From positions 1-63,836 of the forward strand of contig NZ_JANAVR010000004.1 in NCBI RefSeq assembly GCF_025215055.1: DNA of 63,836 nucleotides, read 5' to 3'. The notes under the pieces were generated by a model. That model did not search any database, was not told the DNA's origin, and saw nothing but the letters and a program-made list of their open reading frames with translations. Position numbers and translations under genes: made by a program. Positions 28,099-37,160 of this stretch are shown here, one piece after another; position 1 is the stretch's first letter; each line of letters opens with the position of its first letter. The stretch comes from Candidatus Cardinium sp. TP (GTDB taxonomy: Bacteria > Bacteroidota > Bacteroidia > Cytophagales > Amoebophilaceae).

Positions 28099-29601
28099 AT
28101 GACGGTGCATGTGCGCTTTGCTCCTAGTCCAACAGGGGCCTTACATATTGGTAGTGTGAGAACCATTTTGTACAATTACCTTTTGGCCCAAAAAGCGGAC
28201 GGACGGTTTATATTGCGTGTGGAAGATACAGATCAAAAGCGCTTGGTGGCAAGCGCAGAAGCGTATATTCTAGAAAGTTTACGTTGGCTGGGGATTGTGC
28301 CAGATGAAGGCCCTGAACAAGGGGGACCATTTGGGCCCTATAGACAATCTGAACGGATAGCCCTCTATCGGCAATACATCCAACCCTTATTGGATGGTGG
28401 CCACGCCTATTATGCATTTGACACACCCGAAGAGATCGAAACGATGCGGGAGCGGCTTAAAGCAGCAAAGGTAGACCACCCCCCCTACAACGCCATAAGC
28501 CGTGAATGGATGCGCAATGGGCTCACCATGCCTGCAGAACAGGTGCAGGAATGGATCGCAGCTGGAAAGCCTTACGTGATTCGACTGAAAGTACCGCATA
28601 AGGAACTCATACGCTTTAAAGATGGCGTCCGCGGCTGGGTAAAAGTAGATACGGCTACCTTGGACGATAAAGTGTTAATGAAGTCAGATAGCTGGCCTAC
28701 TTACCACTTTGCTAGTGTAGTGGATGATCACCTGATGCAAATTACCCATGTGATCCGTGGCGAAGAGTGGTTACCATCTACGCCTATTCATATATTGTTA
28801 TATCGTTACTTAGGGTGGGCGGATCAAATGCCTCAATTTATACATCTTCCCTTGCTATTAGCACCCAATGGTACGGGCAAGCTAAGCAAACGCCATGCGG
28901 ATCAATATGGATTCCCAGCATTCCCAATCACTTGGAGTAGCCCAGACCTTACAGTGGAAAAGTCGTTTAGAGAAGCAGGCTATTTACCAGAGGCATTGTG
29001 GAACTTTTTGGCTTTATTGGGATGGAACCCAGGTACGCACCAAGAAATCTTTACCAAACAAGGTTTAATAGAGGCTTTTTCTCTGGAACGGCTAGGCAAA
29101 TCAGGGGTTAAGTTTGATATCGCTAAAGCGAAATGGTTTAACCAACAGCATATTAAAAAACAAGGCCCAACGGCTTGGGCCAACTACTTTATCACAGAAG
29201 CAACGAAAGAAAATATAACTTGCAGCCAACAGGAGGCAATGGCCATTTGTAACCTTGTAAAGGATAGAATTACCTTCCCAAACGATTTCTGGCAGGAAGG
29301 CAGGTTTTTCTTCTTTGATCCTGTGGATTATGATGCTGAACTGATCCAGAAAAAGTGGAAACAGCAAACCAAAGAGGAGCTGGTGGCTTTTACCCAAAGG
29401 CTTACGGACTTAGCAACATGGGATGTGCATGCGATCAAAGAGGTGTTACAAACAATGCCTGGTATCAGGCCCGTCCTGCGTATGGCTCTGACAGGGGGTG
29501 TAGCAGGCCCAGACCTTACAGAAACCATAGCCTTATTGGGCAGGGCTAAAACGCATAAAAGAATAGAGGCATTTATGCTGAATGGGTACCGTGATGCTTA
29601 G
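28099..29601 (+). CDS. gltX: Glutamyl-tRNA synthetase
   Basis: 500 residues, class I synthetase. The HIGH motif is in FAPSPTGALHIGSVRTI near the N-terminus and the KMSKS-loop equivalent is KLSKRH. The C-terminal helical anticodon-binding domain is present. Whether it is discriminating (Glu only) or also charges tRNA-Gln cannot be decided from the window; no glnS or gatCAB is present here. The stop TAG at 29599-29601 borrows its G from the first base of a family A terminus. Confidence 0.95.
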   Translation: MTVHVRFAPSPTGALHIGSVRTILYNYLLAQKADGRFILRVEDTDQKRLVASAEAYILESLRWLGIVPDEGPEQGGPFGPYRQSERIALYRQYIQPLLDGGHAYYAFDTPEEIETMRERLKAAKVDHPPYNAISREWMRNGLTMPAEQVQEWIAAGKPYVIRLKVPHKELIRFKDGVRGWVKVDTATLDDKVLMKSDSWPTYHFASVVDDHLMQITHVIRGEEWLPSTPIHILLYRYLGWADQMPQFIHLPLLLAPNGTGKLSKRHADQYGFPAFPITWSSPDLTVEKSFREAGYLPEALWNFLALLGWNPGTHQEIFTKQGLIEAFSLERLGKSGVKFDIAKAKWFNQQHIKKQGPTAWANYFITEATKENITCSQQEAMAICNLVKDRITFPNDFWQEGRFFFFDPVDYDAELIQKKWKQQTKEELVAFTQRLTDLATWDVHAIKEVLQTMPGIRPVLRMALTGGVAGPDLTETIALLGRAKTHKRIEAFMLNGYRDA

Positions 29602-29651
29602 TATCTGTTCACATTACTGGTTAATGATAAACTTTATCCCACTTTTTTCTT
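29601..29651 (+). repeat. Family A left end, interrupted by a second copy
   Basis: The terminus GTATCTGTTCACATTACTGG and the following arm run to TTTTTTCTT and then stop abruptly where a full family A copy begins at 29652. It is the second clear case of one copy inserted into another. Confidence 0.8.
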
Positions 29652-29908
29652 GTATTTGTTCACGTTACTGGTTCATAATAAATTTTATTCCACTTTTTTC
29701 TTAATAAAAAAGTGGACAAAAAATCAAGCCCTCGGAAAAAAGTCACTGAAAGTGTCATCTTACAGATGGAAAAACAGAAAGCGCCCCCAAAGGGGGCTTC
29801 AAAGGAAACTGTTTTTCCTAATCATCTGTAAAATGCCACTTTCTAAATCGCGACTTTTTTTCAAGGGCGGGTTTTTTGACGCAAAAAACCAGTGACTGGA
29901 ACAGATAC
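29652..29908 (+). repeat. Family A repeat, full-length 257 bp copy
   Basis: Left terminus GTATTTGTTCACGTTACTGG, right terminus CCAGTGACTGGAACAGATAC. The full palindromic body lies between them with central stem GCGCCCCCAAAGGGGGC. A 30-base unit beginning CTAATAACAACCACTGTGCT (29909-29938) abuts the right end. It lies between the convergent genes gltX and the small ankyrin gene. Confidence 0.9.
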
Positions 29909-29943
29909 CTAATAACAACCACTGTGCTAAACACATACGATGC

Positions 29944-30594
29944 TTAGTCGTCTTTTTTATGCACGGCATGGTACAACAGATCTAGGCACTCCGAATGGCT
30001 AGCTCTATTGGCTGCATCAAGTGGCGTGTAACCATACTTATTTTTTACCATTAGCTCAATGTCTGTAGCCGCTACTAATGTTTGCACCGCCTCTACATGA
30101 CCTTGCCATGCGGCATAATATAATGGGGTGTTTGCATGCTGATTTTTGCTATTCACATCAATCAACCTGCTAGACAACAATACCTTAAGCGCTGCTACAT
30201 GTCCTACAAATGCGGCATAATGCAAAGGGGTGTTTGCATATTTATCCATGATGTTCACATTAATATTTACATTATCCAACAATACTTGGATCATTTTCAC
30301 ATGACCTGTGTATGACGCATAATGGAGCGGGACATAGGTATCTTGATCTACTGCATTGACATCCACGCCTGTAGATGGTGCAAGCAGTACTTGAAGTACC
30401 TCTACCTGTTCCTGCGCAACGGCATAATGTATGGGCGTATCGTCGTAGTTATTTCTTGCATTTACATCGATTGCTTTGTCTTGCAATAATACCTTGACTT
30501 GTTGCGCGTCACCTTTAAAGGCTGCCACATGTAGGAGCGTGTCACCATATCTATTCCTCTCAGCCATATTAATTGTTGTATGTGGTGCTCGCAT
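29944..30594 (-). CDS. Small ankyrin-repeat protein
   Basis: About 216 residues from ATG 30594 (MRAPHTTINM); a TTG at 30657 would add 21 residues. Six ankyrin repeats of 33-35 residues fill almost the whole protein, each with the TPLHYAA-type turn (GDTLLHVAAFKG, DDTPIHYAVAQE, YVPLHYASYTG, ANTPLHYAAFVG, ANTPLYYAAWQG, YGYTPLDAANRA). No signal peptide is evident with this start. Ankyrin proteins bind other proteins; in intracellular bacteria many are delivered to the host, but nothing here shows export. Its stop is six bases past the repeat unit at 29938. Confidence 0.88.
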   Translation of the reverse strand: MRAPHTTINMAERNRYGDTLLHVAAFKGDAQQVKVLLQDKAIDVNARNNYDDTPIHYAVAQEQVEVLQVLLAPSTGVDVNAVDQDTYVPLHYASYTGHVKMIQVLLDNVNINVNIMDKYANTPLHYAAFVGHVAALKVLLSSRLIDVNSKNQHANTPLYYAAWQGHVEAVQTLVAATDIELMVKNKYGYTPLDAANRASHSECLDLLYHAVHKKDD

Positions 30595-30724
30595 ATCCTC
30601 TAAAAGATGCCTCCTTGCGTGCACTAGAAAAATAACTTTAGGTTTAAATCTAAGCAACTTCTATAAGAAATCCTTCAACGCTTTACCACCTCCACTTAGA
30701 TTGGGTTAGGCGGATACAAGCAAC

Positions 30725-33700
30725 CTAGCGGACGGCTTTTTGATGGTAGATCTCCAATGCCTGTTTAGCTGCTTGTGCCAAGGCTTCTGCTATTTCACTA
30801 CCCAAATATTGCTTGGCCAGCGCCACATCTACGATCAGGGTTTCATAAGCCATATATTTTACATCCTCTAATAGGGTATACCCAAAGGCATGACGTAGGT
30901 CATACAGCCGTTCGGCCAATTTAATAAAAAGTACAGAAAGCTGTACGTGATCTTCTTTAATGGCTTCCTTTAATCGATTCTGAACATAAAGCAAAGAAGG
31001 ATGATCTAAGGTTTGGCGCTTATCTACCCCTACCACATTCAACACAAAGGCATAGACCCCTAAATTATAATGTTCCTTAACATAAGAAAGCGGCAAACAG
31101 GTATGACGCACCAACTCATAAAGCAAAGCAGCATAAATTACCTTAGGTGAATGAAACGCCCATTCTAGCACCAATTCGGCAATACCTATCACACGTACAT
31201 AAAATAATTGGCCCGAGGCATGGCGCTTCAAGCCAAAGTGTTGCCTGAGTAATAAAAGTAGATTGGAAATCGTACCTACATCAATAGGATCTACTTTATA
31301 AGAGGACCTACAGACATAATCATGGAACTGCATTAAGGCCATCATTGCATCCGCCTGTTCCTTAGGTGTAACAGGGGCTGCTGAGGTCAAGCAATCTATA
31401 GGTAGCCTAAACATCATCCTATCACGAATTTCTGTGACATCAATAGGCAGTACCAGTAGCATAGTGCATGGTTTGCCATCAGCAGGATATTCTAAATATC
31501 CATAGTGGGCACAAACGATACTGGCTATAGTCTCTTGCTGTAGATCGATAGATGGATGCACTGCCTGCTTCCCTTCTGACCCCATAGTGCCCACCTGATC
31601 ACTATACAAAGGCTTTACCTTCGGCAACGCCTCAGAAGAAATGGAAACGTTACGTACTACCCACCCAATAGCCTGAAAAAGCATCCAATGAGGCACGCTA
31701 CTATCTATAGCATCTGCGCGTTTAAATTGCAAAGCCGTGGCATGCAGTTGGATGCTGACGATTGGTGGGGTAGGGCCATCTAATCTACCACTCACTCGTA
31801 AAACCGCCTGTACCAATGAATAGACTACTTGATGGACATCACATACCATATGGGAAGCTAACACACCACTAGGATCGACCGTTTGTTCTACCAATAACCT
31901 AGGCGGATCAGCTACCTCCTGGGATAGGGTACACTCTAGTTTGTAAATCAACTGGTCTAAGCTAATCTTAGCAGGCTGTAACAAAGCATGCGCTTTGGCT
32001 TGCTCATGCTTGCTGAAATAAGCCACCCAATCATAGAGCTTATTGATAATACTCTGGAAATCTTGCTTATAAATGGGAATATTGCCATCTAAAAAGGAGA
32101 TAGCTTCCTCCATTTTATGGACTGCTTTTCCTAAAATAGAACCATACCTCTTAGGCAGACCCAAGCCAATAGAAGGGGCCATAGCTGCGTCATAAAGCGC
32201 TTCCTTGTGTTTTTGGGATGCACGCATCTGTACGCTATCTTTTAAATAACCTACTTGGTCAAAGTAAGCCTTGATTTTAGCTTTCAGGTAAATAAAAATA
32301 CCCAAAATAAGTAACCCAAATCCCAAACAAAGCAGCAACAACAACGCTACACCTAAGGGTGATAGCATCAATAGGAGTGGCTTGGTACAGTAGATGGCGC
32401 TACAATAGAAGATTGTCATACACAGCGTAACCATTACAAAACTGACACCAAGATATAAAGGAAACACCAACAAGGTAACCGCTAAGTGGGCCAACGACAA
32501 ACCCACATTCAACAAAAGTGGGGAACCCTGCCACCAATGCCAAATTACATTGATAGGCAAGCAAAAAGATAAGCCTATAACCCAGATCAAACCCAATACC
32601 CAATCAGGAATAAATTTTGGTGTTGTGGACAGAAATGTTTTATACCCTAAGAAGCAAGCGCCTACTAAAAGTTGTGCCATAAGCCAACCGACATGATCGA
32701 CAATAGAGGCTATACAATAGAACAACAAATTAGTGATGACGATATAAATCCCCGAATAGGTTAATGCCGCATGGCTGGGTTGAAGCTTCGCTAAGGTAGC
32801 TTTGATATCTATCAAACCATTTTTAATCGCTTCTTTTTGCGCGCGCTGCTTACGCACATGCACTTGTTGCATTTGTATACATGTACGATCTGGGCCTATC
32901 CAACCTGTATTTTCCGGCTGCTTGAATAAATAGTGGGCCGCCATCATGGCTAGACCATTGGCTACCATACAAATAAAAGAACCATTGATAGCCGTTTTGG
33001 GTTCAATCCAGTGGTCCCAAGCTACAATAGATACGATGCCTGTACCCATACCAATCAAAGCGGTACGAGCAGTACCCCGAAAACCCAACACAGCCAAGAT
33101 AAAAGGAGCAGTAGCAATCGGAAGCGAAAAGTCTAGACTTAATTTGAGCAAATTCAATAGATCGTTGCAATAAAAAGTCAATACCATAGCCAATATACCT
33201 ATGCCTATACTCATCCACATGGCCAACCGGAGCTGGTGCGCATAAGGTGCCTTCTCTGGACTTCGTATACTCTGCAACATATCATGACTAATCATCACCG
33301 CACAGGCGTTTAGCTTAGAATCAGCTGTGGACATCGCCATAGCCAACAAACTGATACAAACCATGCCTTTAAAAACAGGAGGAACATGCGCCATGATATA
33401 CCCCCAAATAGCCGTCACGGGTAAGTCGGGTGCAGCTACAAAAACAAATAGGCCAATCAGCATGATCAATAAGGTGATGACAAAACTGAAAAGTGTGGCA
33501 TATAAAAACACCTTACCAGCTTGTATCGAACTAGAAGACATATAGACGCGCTGTAGGGTTGGAGGCTCTATGTAACCCATTAAAAAACTTAACAAAAGCA
33601 AACACATCGCTACTAGGTTCATATCAAAATGCAATACCGTACGCAATTGAAATTTTTCCTGACTTTGTAAAAAAGGAATGATTTCTGTAACGGATTTACC

Positions 33701-34324
33701 GGTACTTTTAAGCATAAACCATGCTAAAATAGGAATAATGATGGCAAAAGTGATAAATTGCAATACATCTGTAAAAGCAACCGCACGAATGCCTCCAAAA
33801 CTAGAATAGCAAATCAAGATTACAGTCACTACAACCGTAATCGCCTTGGGATGTACGGAATCTAAACAGAGACTAATGGCTAAAGACATGGCACTGATTT
33901 GCATCGCAATCATAGCAATCGCATCGCAAATACCAGATAACGCTGTAATGATTCGGGCATATTTACCATATACGCTACCTATCGTTTCTGGCATAGAAAG
34001 ATGACCCATAAATCGACCCATATATAAAGCCAACTTACTGATAATATAGAGATCAAACCCAGCCAAAAGATCCAAGATGATCCAGTAAAGGCCAAGTTGA
34101 TGCACCTGCTGTACATTGCGTATCAAACCTCCTCCTCCATAAGCGGTAGCCAATACAGTGGCCACCAAAGTAGCAGTAGCAAACTGTCTATTACCTACAG
34201 CATATTGCTGAAAGGAAGTAATCTTTCGACTAAAATAAATACCAACCACTAAAGTCAATAATAGAAAAGAAACCACCATAAAAAGGGGTATATCTAAGAA
34301 GGGTGCCATAGCTAAATACGTCAA
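30725..34324 (-). CDS. Sodium/solute symporter fused to a kinase-like and a SpoT-HD-like domain
   Basis: 1199 residues. Residues 1 to about 460 are a sodium:solute symporter (SLC5/SSS) membrane domain with TM helices and the AYGGGGLIRN and SSFGGIRAVAFTDVLQF segments. A second block of about seven helices follows (roughly 500-670), then a cytosolic region with a helix KAKIKAYFDQVGYLKDS and a degenerate histidine-kinase/ATPase-like segment (DVHQVVYSLVQAVLRV; no N-box asparagine seen). The last 170 residues resemble the HD hydrolase domain of RelA/SpoT (AALLYELVRHT; VLFIKLAERLYDLRH), with the metal-binding HD pair replaced by Y1069-E1070. The symporter-kinase part recalls CbrA-type sensors. Membrane sensor of a small solute is my inference. 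Confidence 0.75.
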   Translation of the reverse strand: MTYLAMAPFLDIPLFMVVSFLLLTLVVGIYFSRKITSFQQYAVGNRQFATATLVATVLATAYGGGGLIRNVQQVHQLGLYWIILDLLAGFDLYIISKLALYMGRFMGHLSMPETIGSVYGKYARIITALSGICDAIAMIAMQISAMSLAISLCLDSVHPKAITVVVTVILICYSSFGGIRAVAFTDVLQFITFAIIIPILAWFMLKSTGKSVTEIIPFLQSQEKFQLRTVLHFDMNLVAMCLLLLSFLMGYIEPPTLQRVYMSSSSIQAGKVFLYATLFSFVITLLIMLIGLFVFVAAPDLPVTAIWGYIMAHVPPVFKGMVCISLLAMAMSTADSKLNACAVMISHDMLQSIRSPEKAPYAHQLRLAMWMSIGIGILAMVLTFYCNDLLNLLKLSLDFSLPIATAPFILAVLGFRGTARTALIGMGTGIVSIVAWDHWIEPKTAINGSFICMVANGLAMMAAHYLFKQPENTGWIGPDRTCIQMQQVHVRKQRAQKEAIKNGLIDIKATLAKLQPSHAALTYSGIYIVITNLLFYCIASIVDHVGWLMAQLLVGACFLGYKTFLSTTPKFIPDWVLGLIWVIGLSFCLPINVIWHWWQGSPLLLNVGLSLAHLAVTLLVFPLYLGVSFVMVTLCMTIFYCSAIYCTKPLLLMLSPLGVALLLLLCLGFGLLILGIFIYLKAKIKAYFDQVGYLKDSVQMRASQKHKEALYDAAMAPSIGLGLPKRYGSILGKAVHKMEEAISFLDGNIPIYKQDFQSIINKLYDWVAYFSKHEQAKAHALLQPAKISLDQLIYKLECTLSQEVADPPRLLVEQTVDPSGVLASHMVCDVHQVVYSLVQAVLRVSGRLDGPTPPIVSIQLHATALQFKRADAIDSSVPHWMLFQAIGWVVRNVSISSEALPKVKPLYSDQVGTMGSEGKQAVHPSIDLQQETIASIVCAHYGYLEYPADGKPCTMLLVLPIDVTEIRDRMMFRLPIDCLTSAAPVTPKEQADAMMALMQFHDYVCRSSYKVDPIDVGTISNLLLLLRQHFGLKRHASGQLFYVRVIGIAELVLEWAFHSPKVIYAALLYELVRHTCLPLSYVKEHYNLGVYAFVLNVVGVDKRQTLDHPSLLYVQNRLKEAIKEDHVQLSVLFIKLAERLYDLRHAFGYTLLEDVKYMAYETLIVDVALAKQYLGSEIAEALAQAAKQALEIYHQKAVR

Positions 34325-34808
34325 TTAATTACAAATTAGTACACTGAAATAAGTTATATACAAATTATAAGGACTAATTTGTATCCATACAAGAATTTGT
34401 ACATTTTTGATAAAAAAAGAAACAAAAAATTCTTTTATGCAATATAACATCTACCGTATGGTATAAAAAATGTGTATTAATGGCCTAAACAAAGGCTATT
34501 CATATAGGTTGACAAAAAAGATACCAATTCGATTTTGTATGGAACATTACACAGCCATTTCGTTATGGCTTTTTATAAAAAATTTCGATTCATGCTTAGT
34601 TTTTTTTAGATTTGGGTTCAAGTACCGAATAGGAATGTCCATAAAATGTTTTAGTCTGTTTGTAGGACGTGTGGTTCGCACACAGAACGGATGTAAGCTT
34701 TACGTTGGGAACAGGTACAGGAAACAGATACGAACTTAAAGCACAAGAGTAGATACAACATGGCGCATGTGGTCATTGATAGACCACGCGCAAGCAGACA
34801 TAGCAGTA
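34325..34808. other. Intergenic region upstream of the transporter fusion
   Basis: Nearly 480 bases. A perfect 10-base inverted repeat ATACAAATTA / TAATTTGTAT with a 7-base spacer lies at 34358-34384, and ACAAATTAGT at 34331-34340 repeats one half. The rest is AT-rich. A possible 89-codon frame (34470-34739) has an unlikely composition and is not called. Confidence 0.45.
34358..34384. promoter_or_regulatory. 10-base inverted repeat, possible operator
   Basis: ATACAAATTA and TAATTTGTAT are exact reverse complements separated by 7 bases, 34 bases upstream of the start of the divergent-facing transporter fusion. The size suits a dimeric repressor site, but no regulator gene is nearby and a simple hairpin in the leader is also possible. 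Confidence 0.35.
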
Positions 34809-35546
34809 ATGGAACTCAATCAATTTAAGGTTAAGCATATAGGCTCTACCATGCTTACACCTAGCGTAGCAGAGCTAACTTTTATACGTTCTGATCAACT
34901 GCCTTTTGGCTTTATACCGGGCCAATTTATTACTTTTTTGTTGCCGCATGCGTCTGGTAAAACCATCCCGCGTAGCTATAGCCTAGCCAATAGTCCAGGG
35001 GATAGATTAGACATCGCCATTGCACCTGTTGCGGGTGGATTCGCTACGAACATCCTTTTTAATTTAAAAATCGGAGATGAGTTGCGCTGTGTGGGGCCTA
35101 GAGGTAGGCTCATCCTGCAAACAGTAGAAAGTCCCTCCCAGTATATATTGGTAGCGACTGGAACAGGTGTAGCCCCCTATCGTTCTATGTTGCCTGCCCT
35201 TGCCCAACGACTAGAAGCAGATGACAAGCTAAAGGTAACGTTGCTATTGGGTGTACGTTATGCCAACGACCTACTTTATGCAGAAGATTTTATTGCTTTT
35301 GCGCAAAAATATGAAAGGTTTCATTTTCGTGGCTATCTCAGTAGAGCAGATGTATTGACCACACCTTATCACTATGCTGGATATGTGCAATCGGCCTTTG
35401 AGACACTTGACTTAAACCCAATGACTGATTTGGTATACCTCTGCGGCAACCCATATATGATTGATGATAGTATTGAAAAATTGGAAACAATGGGGTTTAA
35501 CCCACAACGTATCAAACGTGAAAAATATATTTCTCGTGGTGTGTAA
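34809..35546 (+). CDS. Ferredoxin-NADP reductase-like flavoprotein
   Basis: About 245 residues from ATG 34809 (MELNQFKVKHIG); an ATG at 34767 would add 14 residues. The FAD-binding barrel has the RSYSLANSP motif. The NAD(P)-binding domain has ATGTGVAPYRSMLP and the closing YLCGNPYMIDD motif. There is no [2Fe-2S] domain, so this is a Fpr-type reductase passing electrons between NADPH and ferredoxin or flavodoxin. The partner protein is not in the window. The M50 peptidase gene follows 51 bases later on the same strand. Confidence 0.85.
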   Translation: MELNQFKVKHIGSTMLTPSVAELTFIRSDQLPFGFIPGQFITFLLPHASGKTIPRSYSLANSPGDRLDIAIAPVAGGFATNILFNLKIGDELRCVGPRGRLILQTVESPSQYILVATGTGVAPYRSMLPALAQRLEADDKLKVTLLLGVRYANDLLYAEDFIAFAQKYERFHFRGYLSRADVLTTPYHYAGYVQSAFETLDLNPMTDLVYLCGNPYMIDDSIEKLETMGFNPQRIKREKYISRGV

Positions 35547-35597
35547 AGAAATAGCATCTATTCCATCTGTAGGTTGAGGACCTAAAACTATAGTACC

Positions 35598-36227
35598 GTG
35601 TTGCGTTTTAGATTTTTAAAAGTTTCAGTAACGATTGATCTGAGTTATTGGATCTTTTTATTGTTGGTAATGGGTAGTGTAGACGGACCATATACGCAAG
35701 GCTTACTATGGTCTAGTATCTTCACTTTTAGTATACTTATACATGAATATGGCCATGCATTAACTGCTCTTTTTTTTGGTGCGACACCTACTGTTGTACT
35801 GCAAGCTTTGGGTGGAAGAACCATCTTTAATGAATCACAGCTAACGGACAAACAAAAATTTTTCATTACCCTTGCAGGACCGCTGTTTCAAGGATTACTG
35901 ACATTAGTGGCTTATCTATTGCTGCAATGTAATATGGTCAGTGGCTACTTATTGAACTATTTGCTCTCCGTGACGATGTATATCAATAGTAGATGGTTGT
36001 TATTGAATTTAATACCTATTGCACCACTGGATGGTGGCTGGCTGGTGCGTTATATTCTAGAAAAAAAATTTGGTCATAAAGGGTATGTAGCTAGTCTGAT
36101 CATCGGGCTGGCCGCTGCTGCTATTGCGATTCCTTGCTTTTACCTTCAAGGATACCATTGGTTCTTTATCATGCAGCTCTTTATATGTGGATGGCATTAC
36201 TGTAAACGCTTGGAACAAGAGTGGTAA
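35598..36227 (+). CDS. Membrane zinc metalloprotease, M50 (site-2 protease) family
   Basis: 209 residues from GTG 35598. About five to six membrane helices carry the HEYGH zinc motif (ILIHEYGHALTALFFGA) and, later, the third-ligand motif NLIPIAPLDGG, both as expected for an intramembrane S2P-type protease. There is no PDZ or CBS domain, so it is a minimal member. Substrate unknown; such proteases often cut anti-sigma factors or signal peptides. The degenerate USP-like gene starts five bases after its stop. Confidence 0.88.
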   Translation: MLRFRFLKVSVTIDLSYWIFLLLVMGSVDGPYTQGLLWSSIFTFSILIHEYGHALTALFFGATPTVVLQALGGRTIFNESQLTDKQKFFITLAGPLFQGLLTLVAYLLLQCNMVSGYLLNYLLSVTMYINSRWLLLNLIPIAPLDGGWLVRYILEKKFGHKGYVASLIIGLAAAAIAIPCFYLQGYHWFFIMQLFICGWHYCKRLEQEW

Positions 36228-36231
36228 CACC

Positions 36232-36996
36232 ATGAAATCTTATCGTATGAAATGGAAATTTGGTTTATTGTGCAAAGGGCAACTAACATGGATAGTCCTG
36301 GTACTGATGGTAATGGCTTGCAAAAGAAAGGCACCTAGACATGAGCCAAAGCTTCCTGGAGGTCAGGAAAATATAGCCAACTCCATAATGAAAGCAAGTT
36401 GGACCCAGGGACCTAAAAGTAGACCCAAAGACGCGCAACCAGCAGATGAGGATTGGTATACGATATTTAAAAGCAGACCAGAGGGAAAAATGCTGTTAAA
36501 GCATAGTAGGGATCAGGACCTCAAGCCCTTATATATAGCGCCAGATGAAGATCCAGATGCACAAAATGATTGGTATACACGCATAGAAACCAGCCTAACG
36601 ACAGCAAACCATAAAGATAGCCACCCATTGCGTAACCTGCCTGATGCATTACTGGTTTATTTTCCAAGAGTGCAAGCAGATGGTTCTTGGGAGAAACGTA
36701 TGTTAATGGACATAGCCTTTATAACCATTAGCGCTAACCCAGTAGTACCCAACTCAGAAAGACATACTTTTGCTTTAACCGCATTTGTAGCACAGATGCA
36801 ACAAAATGCTGATATAAAGCCTCTAATTGTTTACGTAAAAAAGGATCAAGAATGGTTTTTTTACAAACATAATGATCCGCAAGCTGGGCATGCTACTTGC
36901 AAGCAAGATAGCAATACAAAGCATCTTTCTACTATAAACGCGATGCGTTGCGCATCAGGGGCAGGTATCATCTTTTTGTACCAAAAAATTAGATAG
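36232..36996 (+). CDS. Lipoprotein with a degenerate USP-like C-terminal half
   Basis: 254 residues from ATG 36232 (MKSYRMKWKF), with a lipoprotein signal ending LMVMAC. The C-terminal half follows the order of the USP-like protein at 12125-13276: LPDALLVYFPRV (against LPNKLAVSFARP), HTFALTAFVAQM, then IKPLIVYVKKDQEWFFYKHND (against the His-box segment) and GAGIIFLYQKI (against ARVLFYHKV). The His-box histidine is missing and there is no Cys box. If related, it is catalytically dead and could bind rather than cut. The relationship rests on my alignment by eye. Its stop TAG overlaps the first base of a family A repeat. Confidence 0.6.
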   Translation: MKSYRMKWKFGLLCKGQLTWIVLVLMVMACKRKAPRHEPKLPGGQENIANSIMKASWTQGPKSRPKDAQPADEDWYTIFKSRPEGKMLLKHSRDQDLKPLYIAPDEDPDAQNDWYTRIETSLTTANHKDSHPLRNLPDALLVYFPRVQADGSWEKRMLMDIAFITISANPVVPNSERHTFALTAFVAQMQQNADIKPLIVYVKKDQEWFFYKHNDPQAGHATCKQDSNTKHLSTINAMRCASGAGIIFLYQKIR

Positions 36997-37160
36997 TATC
37001 TGTTCACATTACTGGTTAATAATGAACTTTATCCCACTTTTTTCTTGATAAAAAAACGGACAAAAAATCAAGCCCTCGGTAAAGTGCCACTTTCTAAACC
37101 GCAACTTTTTACAGGGGCAGGTTTTTTTTGACGCAAAAAACCACTGCGATGAACAGATAC
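36996..37160 (+). repeat. Family A repeat, internally deleted
   Basis: Left terminus GTATCTGTTCACATTACTGG, then the TTTTTTCTTGATAAAAAAC arm, AAGCCCTCGGTAAAG, and a jump to the right arm (GTGCCACTTTCTAAACCGC) and terminus GATGAACAGATAC. The central palindrome is missing. Confidence 0.8.

Noticed and set aside
34470-34739. An 89-codon frame on the plus strand before the flavin reductase
   Set aside because: Composition is unlike neighbouring proteins, there is no recognisable motif, and it lies in an AT-rich regulatory gap.
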